A stretch of DNA of 64,000 nucleotides, from NCBI GenBank assembly GCA_021815305.1, contig JAKAHC010000005.1, positions 124,001-188,000 of the forward strand. Reading direction: 5' to 3'. Of the stretch, positions 1 through 8,685 are shown piece after piece. Within the stretch, counting starts at the first letter, position 1. Every line of letters begins with the position of its first letter. Made by a program: the position numbers and the translations under genes. A model generated the notes under the pieces. That model had not been told where the DNA came from, searched no databases, and saw only the letters and a list, made by a program, of their open reading frames with translations. Origin of the DNA: Deltaproteobacteria bacterium (lineage in GTDB: Bacteria; Desulfobacterota; Deferrimicrobia; Deferrimicrobiales; Deferrimicrobiaceae).

Positions 1-218
1 TGAACCAGTTCGTCTCGATGATCAAGGACACGTCGCTGGCCTTCATCGTGGGCGTGTCGGAACTGACCCAGGTCGCAACGCAGATGAACAACCGGACGAT
101 GCTCTACCCCACGGAGATCTTCCTGTTCATCGCCGTGATCTACTTCATCCTGTGCTTCGCCTTCACGGAGCTGTCCCGCTGGCTCGAACGCCGGCTCGCG
201 TACCAGAAAGCGATCTGA
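1..218 (+). CDS. Polar amino acid ABC transporter permease, C-terminal fragment
   Basis: The window opens inside this gene; only about 71 C-terminal residues are present. The readable end starts in the NQFVSMIKDTSLAF segment, typical of HisM/GlnP-type permeases, where it follows the EAA loop that docks the ATPase. One hydrophobic span (IFLFIAVIYFILCFAF) and a basic tail (RWLERRLAYQKAI) follow, as usual for the last membrane segment. Such permeases move polar amino acids through the inner membrane together with a periplasmic binding protein and an ATPase, which must lie upstream of the window. The substrate cannot be told from the tail. The family call is firm. Confidence 0.85.
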   Translation, partial: NQFVSMIKDTSLAFIVGVSELTQVATQMNNRTMLYPTEIFLFIAVIYFILCFAFTELSRWLERRLAYQKAI

Positions 219-283
219 TCCGCAACCGCTCGAAACGATAGGGGTTCCCGTTCCCCCCGGGGGACGGCGGGCGCGCCTTTCCC

Positions 284-326
284 TTGACACCTCCCCACCA
301 AACATCGAATGATATGGTCACCATAT
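284..326 (+). promoter_or_regulatory. Promoter and palindromic operator of the GntR gene
   Basis: A consensus -35 TTGACA lies at 284-289 and a weaker -10 AATGAT at 308-313, 18 bases apart. Overlapping the -10 and the start of transcription is a perfect 15-base palindrome at 312-326: ATATGGT, one central C, ACCATAT. FadR-type GntR proteins bind TGGT/ACCA palindromes, so this is a likely autoregulatory operator. No footprint evidence is available. Confidence 0.65.
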
Positions 327-343
327 GACTTCCGGGAGTCAGA

Positions 344-1078
344 GTGCCAAGGAAGCTCCGCGACAGCCTCGCCCGCATCATCCTCGACAGGATCTTCCGG
401 GGGGACTTTGCGGCCGGGGACCGCCTTCCGTCCATCGAGGAGCTGGGGCGGGAGTACGGGATGAGCGTCGTCTCCGTGCGGGAGGCGATCCAGAAGCTCT
501 CCATCATGGGGCTGGTGCACATCCGCCAGGGGGGTGGAACCTTCCTGGACAAGAACATCCCCTCCATCCTCGAGATCCTCGATGCCCGGAAATACGTGGA
601 GATGGCCACCTGCCTGCTCGCCGCCAGGAACGCGACCGGGGAAGAACACGCCCTGCTCGGCCGTCTCATCGAGCGGATGGAGGAAGACTTCGCCCGGAAG
701 GATTTCGTCGCCTACACCCAGAAAGACCTCGAGTTCCATCTCGCCATCGGGAGGATGTCGAAGAACGTCCTCCTGTCGGCATTCCTCGAAAACATCCAGG
801 AGCTGCTCTTTTACCTCCAACAGCGCACCCACATGTTGCAGGGGACGATCGAGAAGGCGTACCGCTTCCACCCGGAGATCGCCGAGGCCATCCGGAAACG
901 GGACGGCTGCGCCGCCCAGGTGCTGATCATGGAGCACATCGAGGCGGTCAAGCGCGCCTGGAGCGAATACGATCGCCGGGAAGACGGAGGACCGAAGGGC
1001 GGGAAGCCCCGGCGCAAGTTCCCCGGGCGGGCAACGGCGGGTGCGGGAAGGAACGCGGCGGGAAGGAGGTCCCGGTAG
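344..1078 (+). CDS. FadR-subfamily GntR transcriptional regulator
   Basis: The 244-residue protein has an N-terminal winged helix of the GntR family (about residues 5-70; DRLPSIEELGREYGMSVVSVREAIQKL is the recognition region) followed by an all-helical FCD ligand domain with the expected metal-ligand-type residues (DLEFHLAIG, later MEHIEAV). The start is GTG at 344. It sits just upstream of livKHMGF and the LarA/glycerate kinase genes on the same strand, so it most likely controls that set in response to an organic acid. A palindrome at 312-326 suggests autoregulation. The C-terminal 25 residues are basic, low complexity and outside the domain. The ligand is unknown. Confidence 0.88.
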   Translation: MPRKLRDSLARIILDRIFRGDFAAGDRLPSIEELGREYGMSVVSVREAIQKLSIMGLVHIRQGGGTFLDKNIPSILEILDARKYVEMATCLLAARNATGEEHALLGRLIERMEEDFARKDFVAYTQKDLEFHLAIGRMSKNVLLSAFLENIQELLFYLQQRTHMLQGTIEKAYRFHPEIAEAIRKRDGCAAQVLIMEHIEAVKRAWSEYDRREDGGPKGGKPRRKFPGRATAGAGRNAAGRRSR

Positions 1079-1103
1079 GGCGCACGGCATGCGGGAATCG
1101 CGG

Positions 1104-1127
1104 GCGCCGGGATGCCCGCGCCGGCGC
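1104..1127 (+). other. Small inverted repeat upstream of livK
   Basis: GCGCCGG (1104-1110) and CCGGCGC (1121-1127) can form a seven-pair GC hairpin in the 86-base gap between the regulator and livK. There is no U-run, so it is not a clear terminator. It may slow read-through from the regulator or mark the livK 5' leader. I saw no convincing promoter in this gap. Confidence 0.35.
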
Positions 1128-1164
1128 AACTCGCATCAAAACCCCCAAGCAAGGAGGAGGAACC

Positions 1165-2439
1165 ATGCAAGGGAAAAAAACCCGATGGCTGACGTACGCA
1201 ATGGCACTCGTTTTTTCGCTGTCGATGGTTTCCGCAGGTGTGGCGGCGGACAAGGAGATCCGGATCGGCGCCGTCTACCCGCTGACGGGGAACCTGGCAT
1301 CCACGGGCCTCGACTGCCTGCACGGCGCCGAGCTTGCGGTGGACATCATCAACGGGAAATATCCGGACCTGAGTCTTCCCCTCGCGAAGACGGCGGGGCT
1401 TCCCAACCTGGGCGGGGCGAAGATCAAGCTCATCACCGCCGACACGAAGGGCGAACCCAGGAACGGGCAGGCCGAGGCGGAACGCCTGGTCACCCAGGAA
1501 AAGGTCGTCGGGATGATCGGGGCGTACCAGAGCGCCGTGACGAAGACCGCGAGCCAGGCCACCGAACGGCTCCGGATCCCCTACGTCTGCTCCGACTCCT
1601 CCTCCCCCACCCTCACGGAGCGCGGCCTCAAGTATTTCTTCCGGGTCAGCCCCCACGACGCCGGCTTCGCCCGGGACCAGCTGCAGTTCCTGAAGGACAT
1701 CGAGAAGGCCAGGGGCGTGAAGATCCGGACGATCGCCGTCCTCTACGAGAACACCGAGTTCGGGTCCAACGTCGGGAAACAGGTCCTCGCGCTCGCCCCC
1801 GAGTACGGGTTCAAGGTCGTCGCCGACATCTCCTACACCGCGAACGCGACGGACGTGACGAGCGAGGTGGGCCGGCTCATCCGCGCCAATCCCGACGTGC
1901 TTATGCACGCCTCCTACATCACCGACGCGATCCTGTTCACGAAGACGTTCAAGGAGATGGGCTTTCACCCGAAGGGGCTCCTGACGTTCGCCGGGTACAT
2001 CGAGCCCGGGTACCTTCCCGCCGTCAAGGCGGACGCGAACGGCATCATCGTGCGCTCCACCTTCGCCCTCGACCTCGCCAAGAGCAAGCCGCTGGTCGCC
2101 AAGGTGAACGCGCTGTTCAAGAAGAAGTACGGCATCGACATGAGCGAGAACGCCGCCCGCAGCTTCGGCGCGCCCTTCGTGATCGCCGACGCGATCAACC
2201 GCGCGAAGACCACCGAGGCGGAAGCGGTCGTGAAGGCGCTCCTCGCCACGAACATCCCGGGCAGCGAGCTCATCTACCCGTGGAAGGGAATCCAGTTCGA
2301 CCCGAAGAGCCACCAGAACGTTTATGCCCGCGGGATCCTGGTGCAGATCCAGAACCAGAAATACGTCACGGTGTGGCCGTTCGAGTCCGCCGCGGCGAAG
2401 GTGATCTGGCCGTTCCCGGCCTGGGCCGGGCGGAAGTAG
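1165..2439 (+). CDS. livK: Branched-chain amino acid-type ABC transporter, periplasmic binding protein
   Basis: The 424-residue protein belongs to the type I periplasmic binding proteins (Peripla_BP_6). The ATG at 1165 follows a strong AAGGAGGAGG site at 1151-1160. Residues 1-29 are a signal peptide ending near SAGVAADKE. The mature protein begins EIRIGAVYPLTGNLASTG, the typical first strand and ligand loop of LivK/AmiC-like proteins. It should capture the substrate in the periplasm and hand it to LivHM. The next genes are a LarA homologue and glycerate kinase, so the ligand may be a hydroxy or carboxylic acid rather than leucine; that is inference. Relatives with such neighbours carry many substrates. 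Confidence 0.9.
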   Translation: MQGKKTRWLTYAMALVFSLSMVSAGVAADKEIRIGAVYPLTGNLASTGLDCLHGAELAVDIINGKYPDLSLPLAKTAGLPNLGGAKIKLITADTKGEPRNGQAEAERLVTQEKVVGMIGAYQSAVTKTASQATERLRIPYVCSDSSSPTLTERGLKYFFRVSPHDAGFARDQLQFLKDIEKARGVKIRTIAVLYENTEFGSNVGKQVLALAPEYGFKVVADISYTANATDVTSEVGRLIRANPDVLMHASYITDAILFTKTFKEMGFHPKGLLTFAGYIEPGYLPAVKADANGIIVRSTFALDLAKSKPLVAKVNALFKKKYGIDMSENAARSFGAPFVIADAINRAKTTEAEAVVKALLATNIPGSELIYPWKGIQFDPKSHQNVYARGILVQIQNQKYVTVWPFESAAAKVIWPFPAWAGRK

Positions 2440-2445
2440 CTGCCG

Positions 2446-2490
2446 CCGGGAGAGGGGGGGCCGCGGATCCGCGCCCCCCCCCTCTCCCGG
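2446..2490 (+). other. Strong GC hairpin between livK and livH
   Basis: A near-perfect inverted repeat in the 77-base gap: CCGGGAGAGGGGGGG (2446-2460) pairs with the complementary CCCCCCTCTCCCGG end (to 2490), with a CGCGGATCCGCG core. No U-tract follows and the livH ribosome site lies just beyond. Such hairpins after a binding-protein gene commonly protect the upstream mRNA or attenuate, giving more binding protein than permease. The role is inferred from position. Confidence 0.7.
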
Positions 2491-2516
2491 GACGTCCGAA
2501 CAGGAAGGGAGGAACC

Positions 2517-3377
2517 ATGTACGAGCAACTGGCGCAGCAAATCGTGAACGGCCTGCTCATCGGCTTCCTGTACTCCCTGATCGCCATCGGGCTCACGATG
2601 ATCTGGGGCGTGATGAACATCATCAATTTCGCCCACGGCGACTTCCTGATGCTCGGCATGTTCATCTCCTTCTGGCTCTACACGCTTTACGGGCTGGACC
2701 CCCTCTTCTCCATCCCGATCTGCGCGGGAGCGCTCTTTCTCCTGGGGCTGCTCATCTACAGGTTCCTCGTAAGCAAGGTGATGACGGGACCCGGCCTGGC
2801 GCAGCTGGTCGTCACCTTCGGCGTCTCGATCTTCATCGCGAACGCCGCGGTCTACTTCTGGACGCCGGATTTCCGGATGATCCAGAATCCGCTCCTCTCC
2901 GGAACGTGGACCCTGGGAGCGGTCGACCTGTCCATCCCGAAGGCGATCGCCTCGGCGGGAAGCGTGGTGGTCTCCTTCCTGGTCTTCCTCTTCCTCCGGA
3001 AGACCAAGACAGGGAAAGCGATCCTGGCCACGGAGATGAACCGGGATTCCGCCCTTCTCATGGGGATCAACACGGAACGGGTGAACGCCCTGTCTTTCGG
3101 GATCGGCTCCGCCCTCGTGGGGATCGCGGGAGCGTTTCTTTCGATGTACTACTACATCTATCCACAGGTGGGCGGAACGTTCGGGCTCATCTCCTTCTGC
3201 ATCGTGGCCCTCGGGGGGTTCGGCAGCATCGAGGGGGCCTTCGTCGCGGGAATCCTGATCGGGATCGTGCAGACCCTCGGAGGGTACTTCTTCGACCCGG
3301 CGTACAAATACGCGATCGTCTTCGCGATGTACCTCGTGACCGTCTGGATCCGGCCGCAGGGCCTGTTGGGGTGGTGA
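2517..3377 (+). CDS. livH: Branched-chain amino acid-type ABC transporter permease LivH
   Basis: The 286-residue integral membrane protein starts at ATG 2517 behind GGAAGGGAGG. The N-terminus QQIVNGLLIGFLYSLIAIGL and the following MIWGVMNIINFAHGDFLMLG are the signature of LivH-type permeases. About eight hydrophobic spans follow, with the ATPase-contacting segment around MGINTERVNALSFGIGSALVGIAG. It forms the translocation pore with LivM in the inner membrane. Length and topology are normal. It is followed directly by livM, and the operon order K-H-M-G-F is the classic one. Confidence 0.93.
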   Translation: MYEQLAQQIVNGLLIGFLYSLIAIGLTMIWGVMNIINFAHGDFLMLGMFISFWLYTLYGLDPLFSIPICAGALFLLGLLIYRFLVSKVMTGPGLAQLVVTFGVSIFIANAAVYFWTPDFRMIQNPLLSGTWTLGAVDLSIPKAIASAGSVVVSFLVFLFLRKTKTGKAILATEMNRDSALLMGINTERVNALSFGIGSALVGIAGAFLSMYYYIYPQVGGTFGLISFCIVALGGFGSIEGAFVAGILIGIVQTLGGYFFDPAYKYAIVFAMYLVTVWIRPQGLLGW

Positions 3378-3379
3378 CC

Positions 3380-4345
3380 ATGGAAAAAACCGCCTTCCGC
3401 CGGATCGCTCCCGGCGCCGCCGTGCTCGCTGCGCTTCTTGTCTTCCCGCACTTCGTCAAGGGGTCGTTCCCCATGCACGTGATGATCATGACCTTCATGT
3501 TCGCCATGCTGGGCGTGGCGTGGAACCTCCTGGGCGGATACGCGGCGATGTTCTCCTTCGGGCAGGCGGCCTTCTTCGGGATCGGGGCGTACACCTCCAC
3601 GATCCTGCTCATGTACTACAACGTGAACCCCTGGATCGGGCTTTTCGCGGGAGGAGCGCTGGCCGCCCTGACCGGGGCGGCGATCGGCATTCCGTGCTCC
3701 AACCTCCGGGGCCACTACTTCGCCATCGCGAGCATCGCCTTCGCGGAGATCGTGCGGATCCAGTTCAACAACTGGAAATTCGTCGCCGCGGCGGAAGGGC
3801 TCTCCCTGCCGCTTCTGCCGGCATCGCTGCGGAACTTCATGTTCCACACCACGAAAGCCCCCTACTACTACATCATGCTCGCCTTCCTGGCGCTCTCGCT
3901 CCTCCTGTGCCGGTACGTCTCGACGAACCGGATGGGGTTCTACCTGCGGGCCGTCAAGGAGAGCCACGAGGTGGCGAAGGGGATGGGGATCAGCTTCGTC
4001 CGCTACCGCCTCTACGCGATCATGATCAGCGCGTTCCTCACGGCGATGGCCGGCACCTTCTACGCCCAGTACATCCTCTACATCGATCCGGAGAGCGTTT
4101 TGATCCTCCCGATCTCCGTGCAGATCGTGCTGGTCGCGATGCTGGGAGGCGCCGGGACGATCCTGGGCCCCGTCATCGGGGCGGCGATCCTCGTTCCGCT
4201 CTCCGAGTACACCCGGGTGTGGCTGGGGTACAAGGGAACGGGGCTGGACATGATGATCTACGGGGCGCTCATCATGCTGATCTCGGCCTACCAGCCCAAG
4301 GGCGTATGGGGGATGCTGACGTCGATCGGAAAGAGGGCGAAATGA
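3380..4345 (+). CDS. livM: Branched-chain amino acid-type ABC transporter permease LivM
   Basis: The 321-residue second permease begins at ATG 3380, two bases after the livH stop; an in-frame GTG at 3374 would overlap livH and is an alternative start. The family motif AWNLLGGYAAMFSFGQAAFFGIGAY lies near residues 45-70, and the cytoplasmic coupling region reads RMGFYLRAVKESHEVAKGMGI. About nine membrane spans are visible. It pairs with LivH. It overlaps livG by four bases (ATGA), indicating translational coupling. Confidence 0.92.
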   Translation: MEKTAFRRIAPGAAVLAALLVFPHFVKGSFPMHVMIMTFMFAMLGVAWNLLGGYAAMFSFGQAAFFGIGAYTSTILLMYYNVNPWIGLFAGGALAALTGAAIGIPCSNLRGHYFAIASIAFAEIVRIQFNNWKFVAAAEGLSLPLLPASLRNFMFHTTKAPYYYIMLAFLALSLLLCRYVSTNRMGFYLRAVKESHEVAKGMGISFVRYRLYAIMISAFLTAMAGTFYAQYILYIDPESVLILPISVQIVLVAMLGGAGTILGPVIGAAILVPLSEYTRVWLGYKGTGLDMMIYGALIMLISAYQPKGVWGMLTSIGKRAK

Positions 4346-5070
4346 CGACTCCCTGCCTGGAAATCCATGGGATCACGAAGCGGTTCGGCGGGCTGATCGC
4401 CAACGAGGACGTTTCCTTCTCCGTGGGCGAGGGGGAGATCGTCAGCGTCATCGGCCCCAACGGCGCCGGCAAGAGCACCCTGTTCCACTGCATCACGGGG
4501 TTCTACCGTCCCAACGAGGGGAAGATCCTCTTCCGGGGGCGGGACATCACGAAGTACGGCGCGCACCGGATCTGCAAACTGGGGATCGCGAGAACCCTGC
4601 AGATCGTCCAGGTCATCAGCGACATGACGGTCCTGGAGAACGTCATGACGGGGGCCTTTCTGCGGACCTACAGGCGGGAGGACGTGCGGGCGAGAGCCGA
4701 GGAGATCCTCCGGTTCACCGGACTCCACGAACGGAAGGACACCCTGGGCCCCGACCTCACCATCGCCGACAAGAAACGGCTGGAGGTCTCGATGGCGCTG
4801 GCCACGCAGCCCACCCTGCTCATGCTCGACGAGGCGATGGCAGGGCTGACCCCAGTCGAACTGCGGGAGATGATCGCCCTCATACGGGAAATCCGGGAGA
4901 GGGGCGTTACACTGATCATCGTGGAGCACGTGATGGAGGCGGTCATGGAGCTTTCGGACCGCGTGGTGGTCATCAACTCGGGAAGGAAAATCGTCGAGGG
5001 GACGCCGGCGGAGGTCGTACGGAACCCGGAAGTCATCCAGGCCTACCTGGGGGAACGTTACCATGCTTGA
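4342..5070 (+). CDS. livG: Branched-chain amino acid-type ABC transporter ATPase LivG
   Basis: The 242-residue ATPase starts at ATG 4342, overlapping the livM stop. Walker A is GPNGAGKST, Walker B is LLMLDEAMAGL and the H-loop is VEHVMEAVMEL. The signature loop is LTIADKKRLE instead of LSGGQ. LivG proteins of organic-acid transporters often have this (M/L)T-x-ADRKRLE form, so it is a family trait rather than a lesion. It powers uptake with LivF at the cytoplasmic face. It overlaps livF by eight bases. Confidence 0.92.
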   Translation: MTTPCLEIHGITKRFGGLIANEDVSFSVGEGEIVSVIGPNGAGKSTLFHCITGFYRPNEGKILFRGRDITKYGAHRICKLGIARTLQIVQVISDMTVLENVMTGAFLRTYRREDVRARAEEILRFTGLHERKDTLGPDLTIADKKRLEVSMALATQPTLLMLDEAMAGLTPVELREMIALIREIRERGVTLIIVEHVMEAVMELSDRVVVINSGRKIVEGTPAEVVRNPEVIQAYLGERYHA

Positions 5071-5770
5071 GCTGAAGAACGCCTCCATCGGGTACAAGGG
5101 CGGGGTGCTCGCCGTCCAGGACGTCTCCTTCACCGTGAAGGAGGGTGAGGTGGTCAGCCTCGTCGGGTCCAACGGCGCGGGGAAGAGCACCCTCCTGCGC
5201 GCAATCTCGGGACTGCTCCGTCCCCGCGCGGGCGAGATCCTCTTCAACGGTGAGCCGCTGCACGCGGTTCCCCCGTACGACATCGTGAGGAAAGGGATCG
5301 CCATGGTTCCGGAGGGACGCCAGCTCTTCGGGCGCCTGCCGGTGATCGACAACCTGCGGCTGGGCGCGTACGCGCTCTCCTCGAAAGCGGATGCCGAGCG
5401 ATCGCTCGCGGAGGTCCTCGGCCTCTTCCCCCGGCTGGCCGAGCGCAAGGGGCAGCGGGCGGAGACGCTTTCGGGGGGCGAGCAGCAGCAGCTTGCGATC
5501 GGCAGGGGCCTCATGTCGCGTCCGAAGCTCCTGATGCTGGACGAGCCGTCCCTGGGGATCATGCCGAAGCTGGTTTCGGAGATCTTCCGCACCATCCGCG
5601 AGATCTCGAAGAAGGGATTGACCGTGCTCCTGGTCGAACAGAACGTGTTCGAGGCGCTCGACATCTCGGACCGCGCGTACGTGCTCCAGACGGGGAAGAT
5701 CGTCCTCGACGGGCAAGGAAAGGAACTGCTGCAGTCCGACATGGTGCGGAAGGCGTTTCTCGGGATGTAG
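5063..5770 (+). CDS. livF: Branched-chain amino acid-type ABC transporter ATPase LivF
   Basis: The 235-residue ATPase begins at ATG 5063 inside the end of livG. Walker A is GSNGAGKST, the signature is LSGGEQQQLAIGRGL, Walker B is LLMLDEPSLGI, and the switch region is LVEQNVFEAL. Length is typical for LivF. With LivG it forms the heterodimeric motor of the transporter. The larA homologue starts 10 bases after its stop, so both are probably on one transcript; that ties transport to the enzymes downstream. Confidence 0.93.
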   Translation: MLELKNASIGYKGGVLAVQDVSFTVKEGEVVSLVGSNGAGKSTLLRAISGLLRPRAGEILFNGEPLHAVPPYDIVRKGIAMVPEGRQLFGRLPVIDNLRLGAYALSSKADAERSLAEVLGLFPRLAERKGQRAETLSGGEQQQLAIGRGLMSRPKLLMLDEPSLGIMPKLVSEIFRTIREISKKGLTVLLVEQNVFEALDISDRAYVLQTGKIVLDGQGKELLQSDMVRKAFLGM

Positions 5771-5780
5771 GGGAGGGGAG

Positions 5781-7220
5781 ATGAGACAGGACATCGCCGC
5801 CGCCGTCCGCGGCGTGGACATCAGCGACTGGAGGACCGTGGAGGTCGAGCACGGCGACCGGAACATCGGGATCCTGGTCCCTCCCGACACCAGGGAGCTG
5901 GGAATGCGGGATTTCCCTCCCCTCGCCCATCCGGGAGAAGAGATCCGGAAATCGATCGAGAACCCCATCGGGACGCCTCCCCTTCCCGGAATCCTGAAGG
6001 CCAAGGGGAAACCCGCGGAGAATCTCGCCGTCTGCATCGCCACCTCCGACATCACTCGGCCCGTCCCTTACAAGGGGGACGCGGGCATCCTCGACCCGCT
6101 GCTCGCCATCCTCCACGGCGCCGGCGTGCGACGGGAAAACGTGACCCTGCTCGTCGGCACGGGGACCCACCGGGCCAGCACCCGGGAGGAAAAGGTCTCC
6201 ATGTTCGGCGAACGGGCGGCGGCGGAGTACCGGATCATCGACCACGCCTGCGACGACGAATCGATGCTCGTGGACATCGGCAGAACGCAAAGCGGCACCG
6301 AGATCCAGATCAACAGGCACTTCTTCGGAGCGGACGTGAAGATCGCCACGGGACTGGTGGAGAGCCACTTCATGGCCGGCGTTTCCGCCGGCCGCAAGGC
6401 GATCTGCCCCGCCCTCGTCAGCCGCAGGACGATCGAGCGGTTCCACAGCGCGCGGTTCCTCTCCTCGCCGAAAGCGACGAACCTGGTCCTGGCCGGAAAC
6501 CCATGCCACGAGGAGGCGCTGGAGATCGCGCGGAAGACGGGGGTGGACTTCATCGTCAACACGGTCCTGAACCGCCGCCTCGAGCTGATCGGCGTCTTCT
6601 CCGGAGAACTCGAGCGGTCCCACGAGAAGGCGGTGGAACTGGTCCGGAGGGTCGTGGCGGTACCGGTGGACGAAGAGCACGACATCGTCCTCACCCATGG
6701 CGGGTACGTGGGGATCAACCACTACCAGAACGCCAAGGCGGCGTGCAACGCGCTCCCGGTGGTCCGGGAGGGGGGCTTCATCATCCTTGCGGCTTGCGAG
6801 CGGGACGAAGACCCGGTCGGGCCGGCCACCTACAAGACGCTCCTCCACCTGCTGAAGATGCAGGGACCCGAAGGCTACCTCGCGGCGCTGGGGAACCCCG
6901 CGTGGAAGTTCACCAAGGACCAGTGGGAGCCGCAGATGTGGGGAAAAGTCGTGCAGAAGGTCGGCGAGGAGGGGATCATCTACTGCACCTCCTACATCCC
7001 GGAGCGGGAGCAGCGCCATGTGCCGGGGACCGCCGGCTGGGATTTCCTTCCCGCCAGGGTCTTCCCGCGGGACGGGGAGGCGACGCAGGCGATGGTCCAG
7101 AACGCCCTCGTGTACGCTTACCGTCACCCGAAATGGGGAGGGAGGAAGCCTTCCGTCGCCTTCGTGAAGGAAGGACCGTACGCCATCCCCTGCCGCCGGG
7201 AACTCGCGGACCGGCCTTGA
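5781..7220 (+). CDS. LarA-family nickel-dependent 2-hydroxyacid racemase homologue
   Basis: The 479-residue protein belongs to the LarA superfamily (DUF2088), enzymes that use the nickel-pincer nucleotide cofactor to racemise or epimerise 2-hydroxyacids. LarA catalytic motifs are kept: SDITRP (Asp90, Arg93), GTGTHR (His130), ESHFMAG-x4-GRKAICP (His196 and the cofactor-tethering Lys206), and a later FHS (His222). It is longer than Lactobacillus LarA (about 425). The cofactor genes larB/C/E are not in the window. It lies between a Liv transporter and glycerate kinase, so glycerate is a reasonable substrate guess; lactate is an alternative given the nearby lut operon. Substrate is unproven. Confidence 0.85.
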   Translation: MRQDIAAAVRGVDISDWRTVEVEHGDRNIGILVPPDTRELGMRDFPPLAHPGEEIRKSIENPIGTPPLPGILKAKGKPAENLAVCIATSDITRPVPYKGDAGILDPLLAILHGAGVRRENVTLLVGTGTHRASTREEKVSMFGERAAAEYRIIDHACDDESMLVDIGRTQSGTEIQINRHFFGADVKIATGLVESHFMAGVSAGRKAICPALVSRRTIERFHSARFLSSPKATNLVLAGNPCHEEALEIARKTGVDFIVNTVLNRRLELIGVFSGELERSHEKAVELVRRVVAVPVDEEHDIVLTHGGYVGINHYQNAKAACNALPVVREGGFIILAACERDEDPVGPATYKTLLHLLKMQGPEGYLAALGNPAWKFTKDQWEPQMWGKVVQKVGEEGIIYCTSYIPEREQRHVPGTAGWDFLPARVFPRDGEATQAMVQNALVYAYRHPKWGGRKPSVAFVKEGPYAIPCRRELADRP

Positions 7221-8557
7221 CCTCCCGGCGCAAGGAACGGCTTTCCCGGTACTTCCGTGCGGCCCTTGCGGCGGTGGAGCCGTCGGGCCTCGTGGCCTCC
7301 GCGCTGCGGAAGGAGGACGGTTTCCTCGCGCTGTCCGCCCCCGGAAACGGGCGGCGGATTCCCCTGCGCTCCCTGCGCAACGTATATCTCGCCGGAGGGG
7401 GCAAGGCGGGGAACGCGATGGGCGAAGCGGCTCTTTCGGCGCTCGGGGATCTCGTCGCGGAGGGCGTCCTTGCGGTCCCACGGGGGGGAAAAAGGATCTC
7501 GGGGAAGGTGCGGTTCGTCGAGGCCGGGCACCCGGTGCCCGACCTGTGGAGCCTTGCGGCGGCCCGGGAGATCCTGACGCTCCTCGAATACGCCGGGGAG
7601 GGCGACCTGGTGATCGCCCTCGTTTCGGGGGGGGGCTCCGCCATGATCTCCTCTCCGGCCCCCGGCATCGCTCCGGAAGAGAAGGCTGCCGTGTCCCGGC
7701 TCCTGCTGCGGGCGGGCGCGGATATCGCCTCGCTCAACACGGTGCGCAAGCATTTGTCCGAGATCAAGGGGGGCAACCTGGCCCGGGCGGCGTACCCCGC
7801 CACGGTGTGGGCCCTGCTCCTGTCGGACGTCCCCGGCGACGACCCCTCGGTGATCGCCTCCGGACCCTTTTCCCCCGACCCGACGACCTACGCGGACGCG
7901 ATCGGGGTCCTGGAGCGCCACGGCCTGCTGTACGCCGTCCCCACGGCGGTCCGGCGGCACCTCGTGGAGGGGATGGAGGGGCGGATCCCCGAGACCCCCA
8001 AACCCGGCGACCCCGCGTTCGAAAAGGTCACGTGCGCCCTCGTCGGCTCGAACGGGATGGCGATGGAGGCCGCTGCGCAGGCGGCTGCGGCCGACGGCGC
8101 GGAGACCGTCCTTCTCCCCGGCTTCCTCCGCGGGGAGGCCCGCGAATGCGCCAAGGAGTTCTGCTCCCGGCTCCGGGCCGCGGCGATCGCCCTCCCGCCC
8201 GGCCGTTCGGTGGCCCTGATCGCGGGTGGAGAGACGACGGTCCGGGTGCGCGGCAACGGCAGGGGCGGGCGCAGCCAGGAGTTCGCCCTGGCGGCGGCGA
8301 TCGATCTCTACGGTGAGGAGGGGATCGCGGTGCTCTCCGGAGGGACCGACGGGGTCGACGGGCCGACGGATGCCGCAGGCGCGTACGCCGACGGCACGAC
8401 CATGGCCCGCGCGGAAACGCTCGGCATGTCCGCCCGGGACCACCTGGAAGGCAACGACGCCTACCCCCTCTTCCACGCCCTCGGCGACCTCGTCGTCACG
8501 GGGCCGACGGGCACCAACGTCACCGACCTCGCCATCGGGTTCGTCCGGTCCCCCTGA
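7217..8557 (+). CDS. Glycerate 2-kinase (GckA/TtuD, MOFRL family)
   Basis: The 446-residue protein has the two domains of the bacterial glycerate kinase DUF4147/MOFRL family. Motifs include VYLAGGGKAGNAM, VSGGGSAMISSPAPG, NTVRKHLSEIKGG and LLSDVPGDDPSVIASGP, with the MOFRL part GGRSQEFALAAAI and SGGTDGVDGPTDAAGA at the end. It phosphorylates D-glycerate to 2-phosphoglycerate for entry into lower glycolysis. The likely start is TTG 7217, overlapping the larA stop (TTGA). This coupling and the reductase downstream support a shared route from hydroxy acid to 2-phosphoglycerate. Confidence 0.9.
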   Translation: MTSRRKERLSRYFRAALAAVEPSGLVASALRKEDGFLALSAPGNGRRIPLRSLRNVYLAGGGKAGNAMGEAALSALGDLVAEGVLAVPRGGKRISGKVRFVEAGHPVPDLWSLAAAREILTLLEYAGEGDLVIALVSGGGSAMISSPAPGIAPEEKAAVSRLLLRAGADIASLNTVRKHLSEIKGGNLARAAYPATVWALLLSDVPGDDPSVIASGPFSPDPTTYADAIGVLERHGLLYAVPTAVRRHLVEGMEGRIPETPKPGDPAFEKVTCALVGSNGMAMEAAAQAAAADGAETVLLPGFLRGEARECAKEFCSRLRAAAIALPPGRSVALIAGGETTVRVRGNGRGGRSQEFALAAAIDLYGEEGIAVLSGGTDGVDGPTDAAGAYADGTTMARAETLGMSARDHLEGNDAYPLFHALGDLVVTGPTGTNVTDLAIGFVRSP

Positions 8558-8685
8558 CAAAGCGCGGGGCGCCGTACTCCCGGCGCATCCCACCGGGAAG
8601 AGGTTCCATCCCCCGGAAACCCCGGGGACGCCGTCGAATCACAGTACCGGGGGGCAAACCACTTCTCGGAACGGAGGTGCGGGAC

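Noticed and set aside
325-2439. A 704-codon frame that would fuse the GntR region to LivK
   Set aside because: Its first 280 codons are a shadow of the regulator gene; LivK has its own start, signal peptide and ribosome site at 1165.
4342-5070. LivG as inactive because of its LTIADKKRLE signature loop
   Set aside because: LivG proteins of organic-acid type commonly carry this form and Walker A, Walker B and H-loop are intact.
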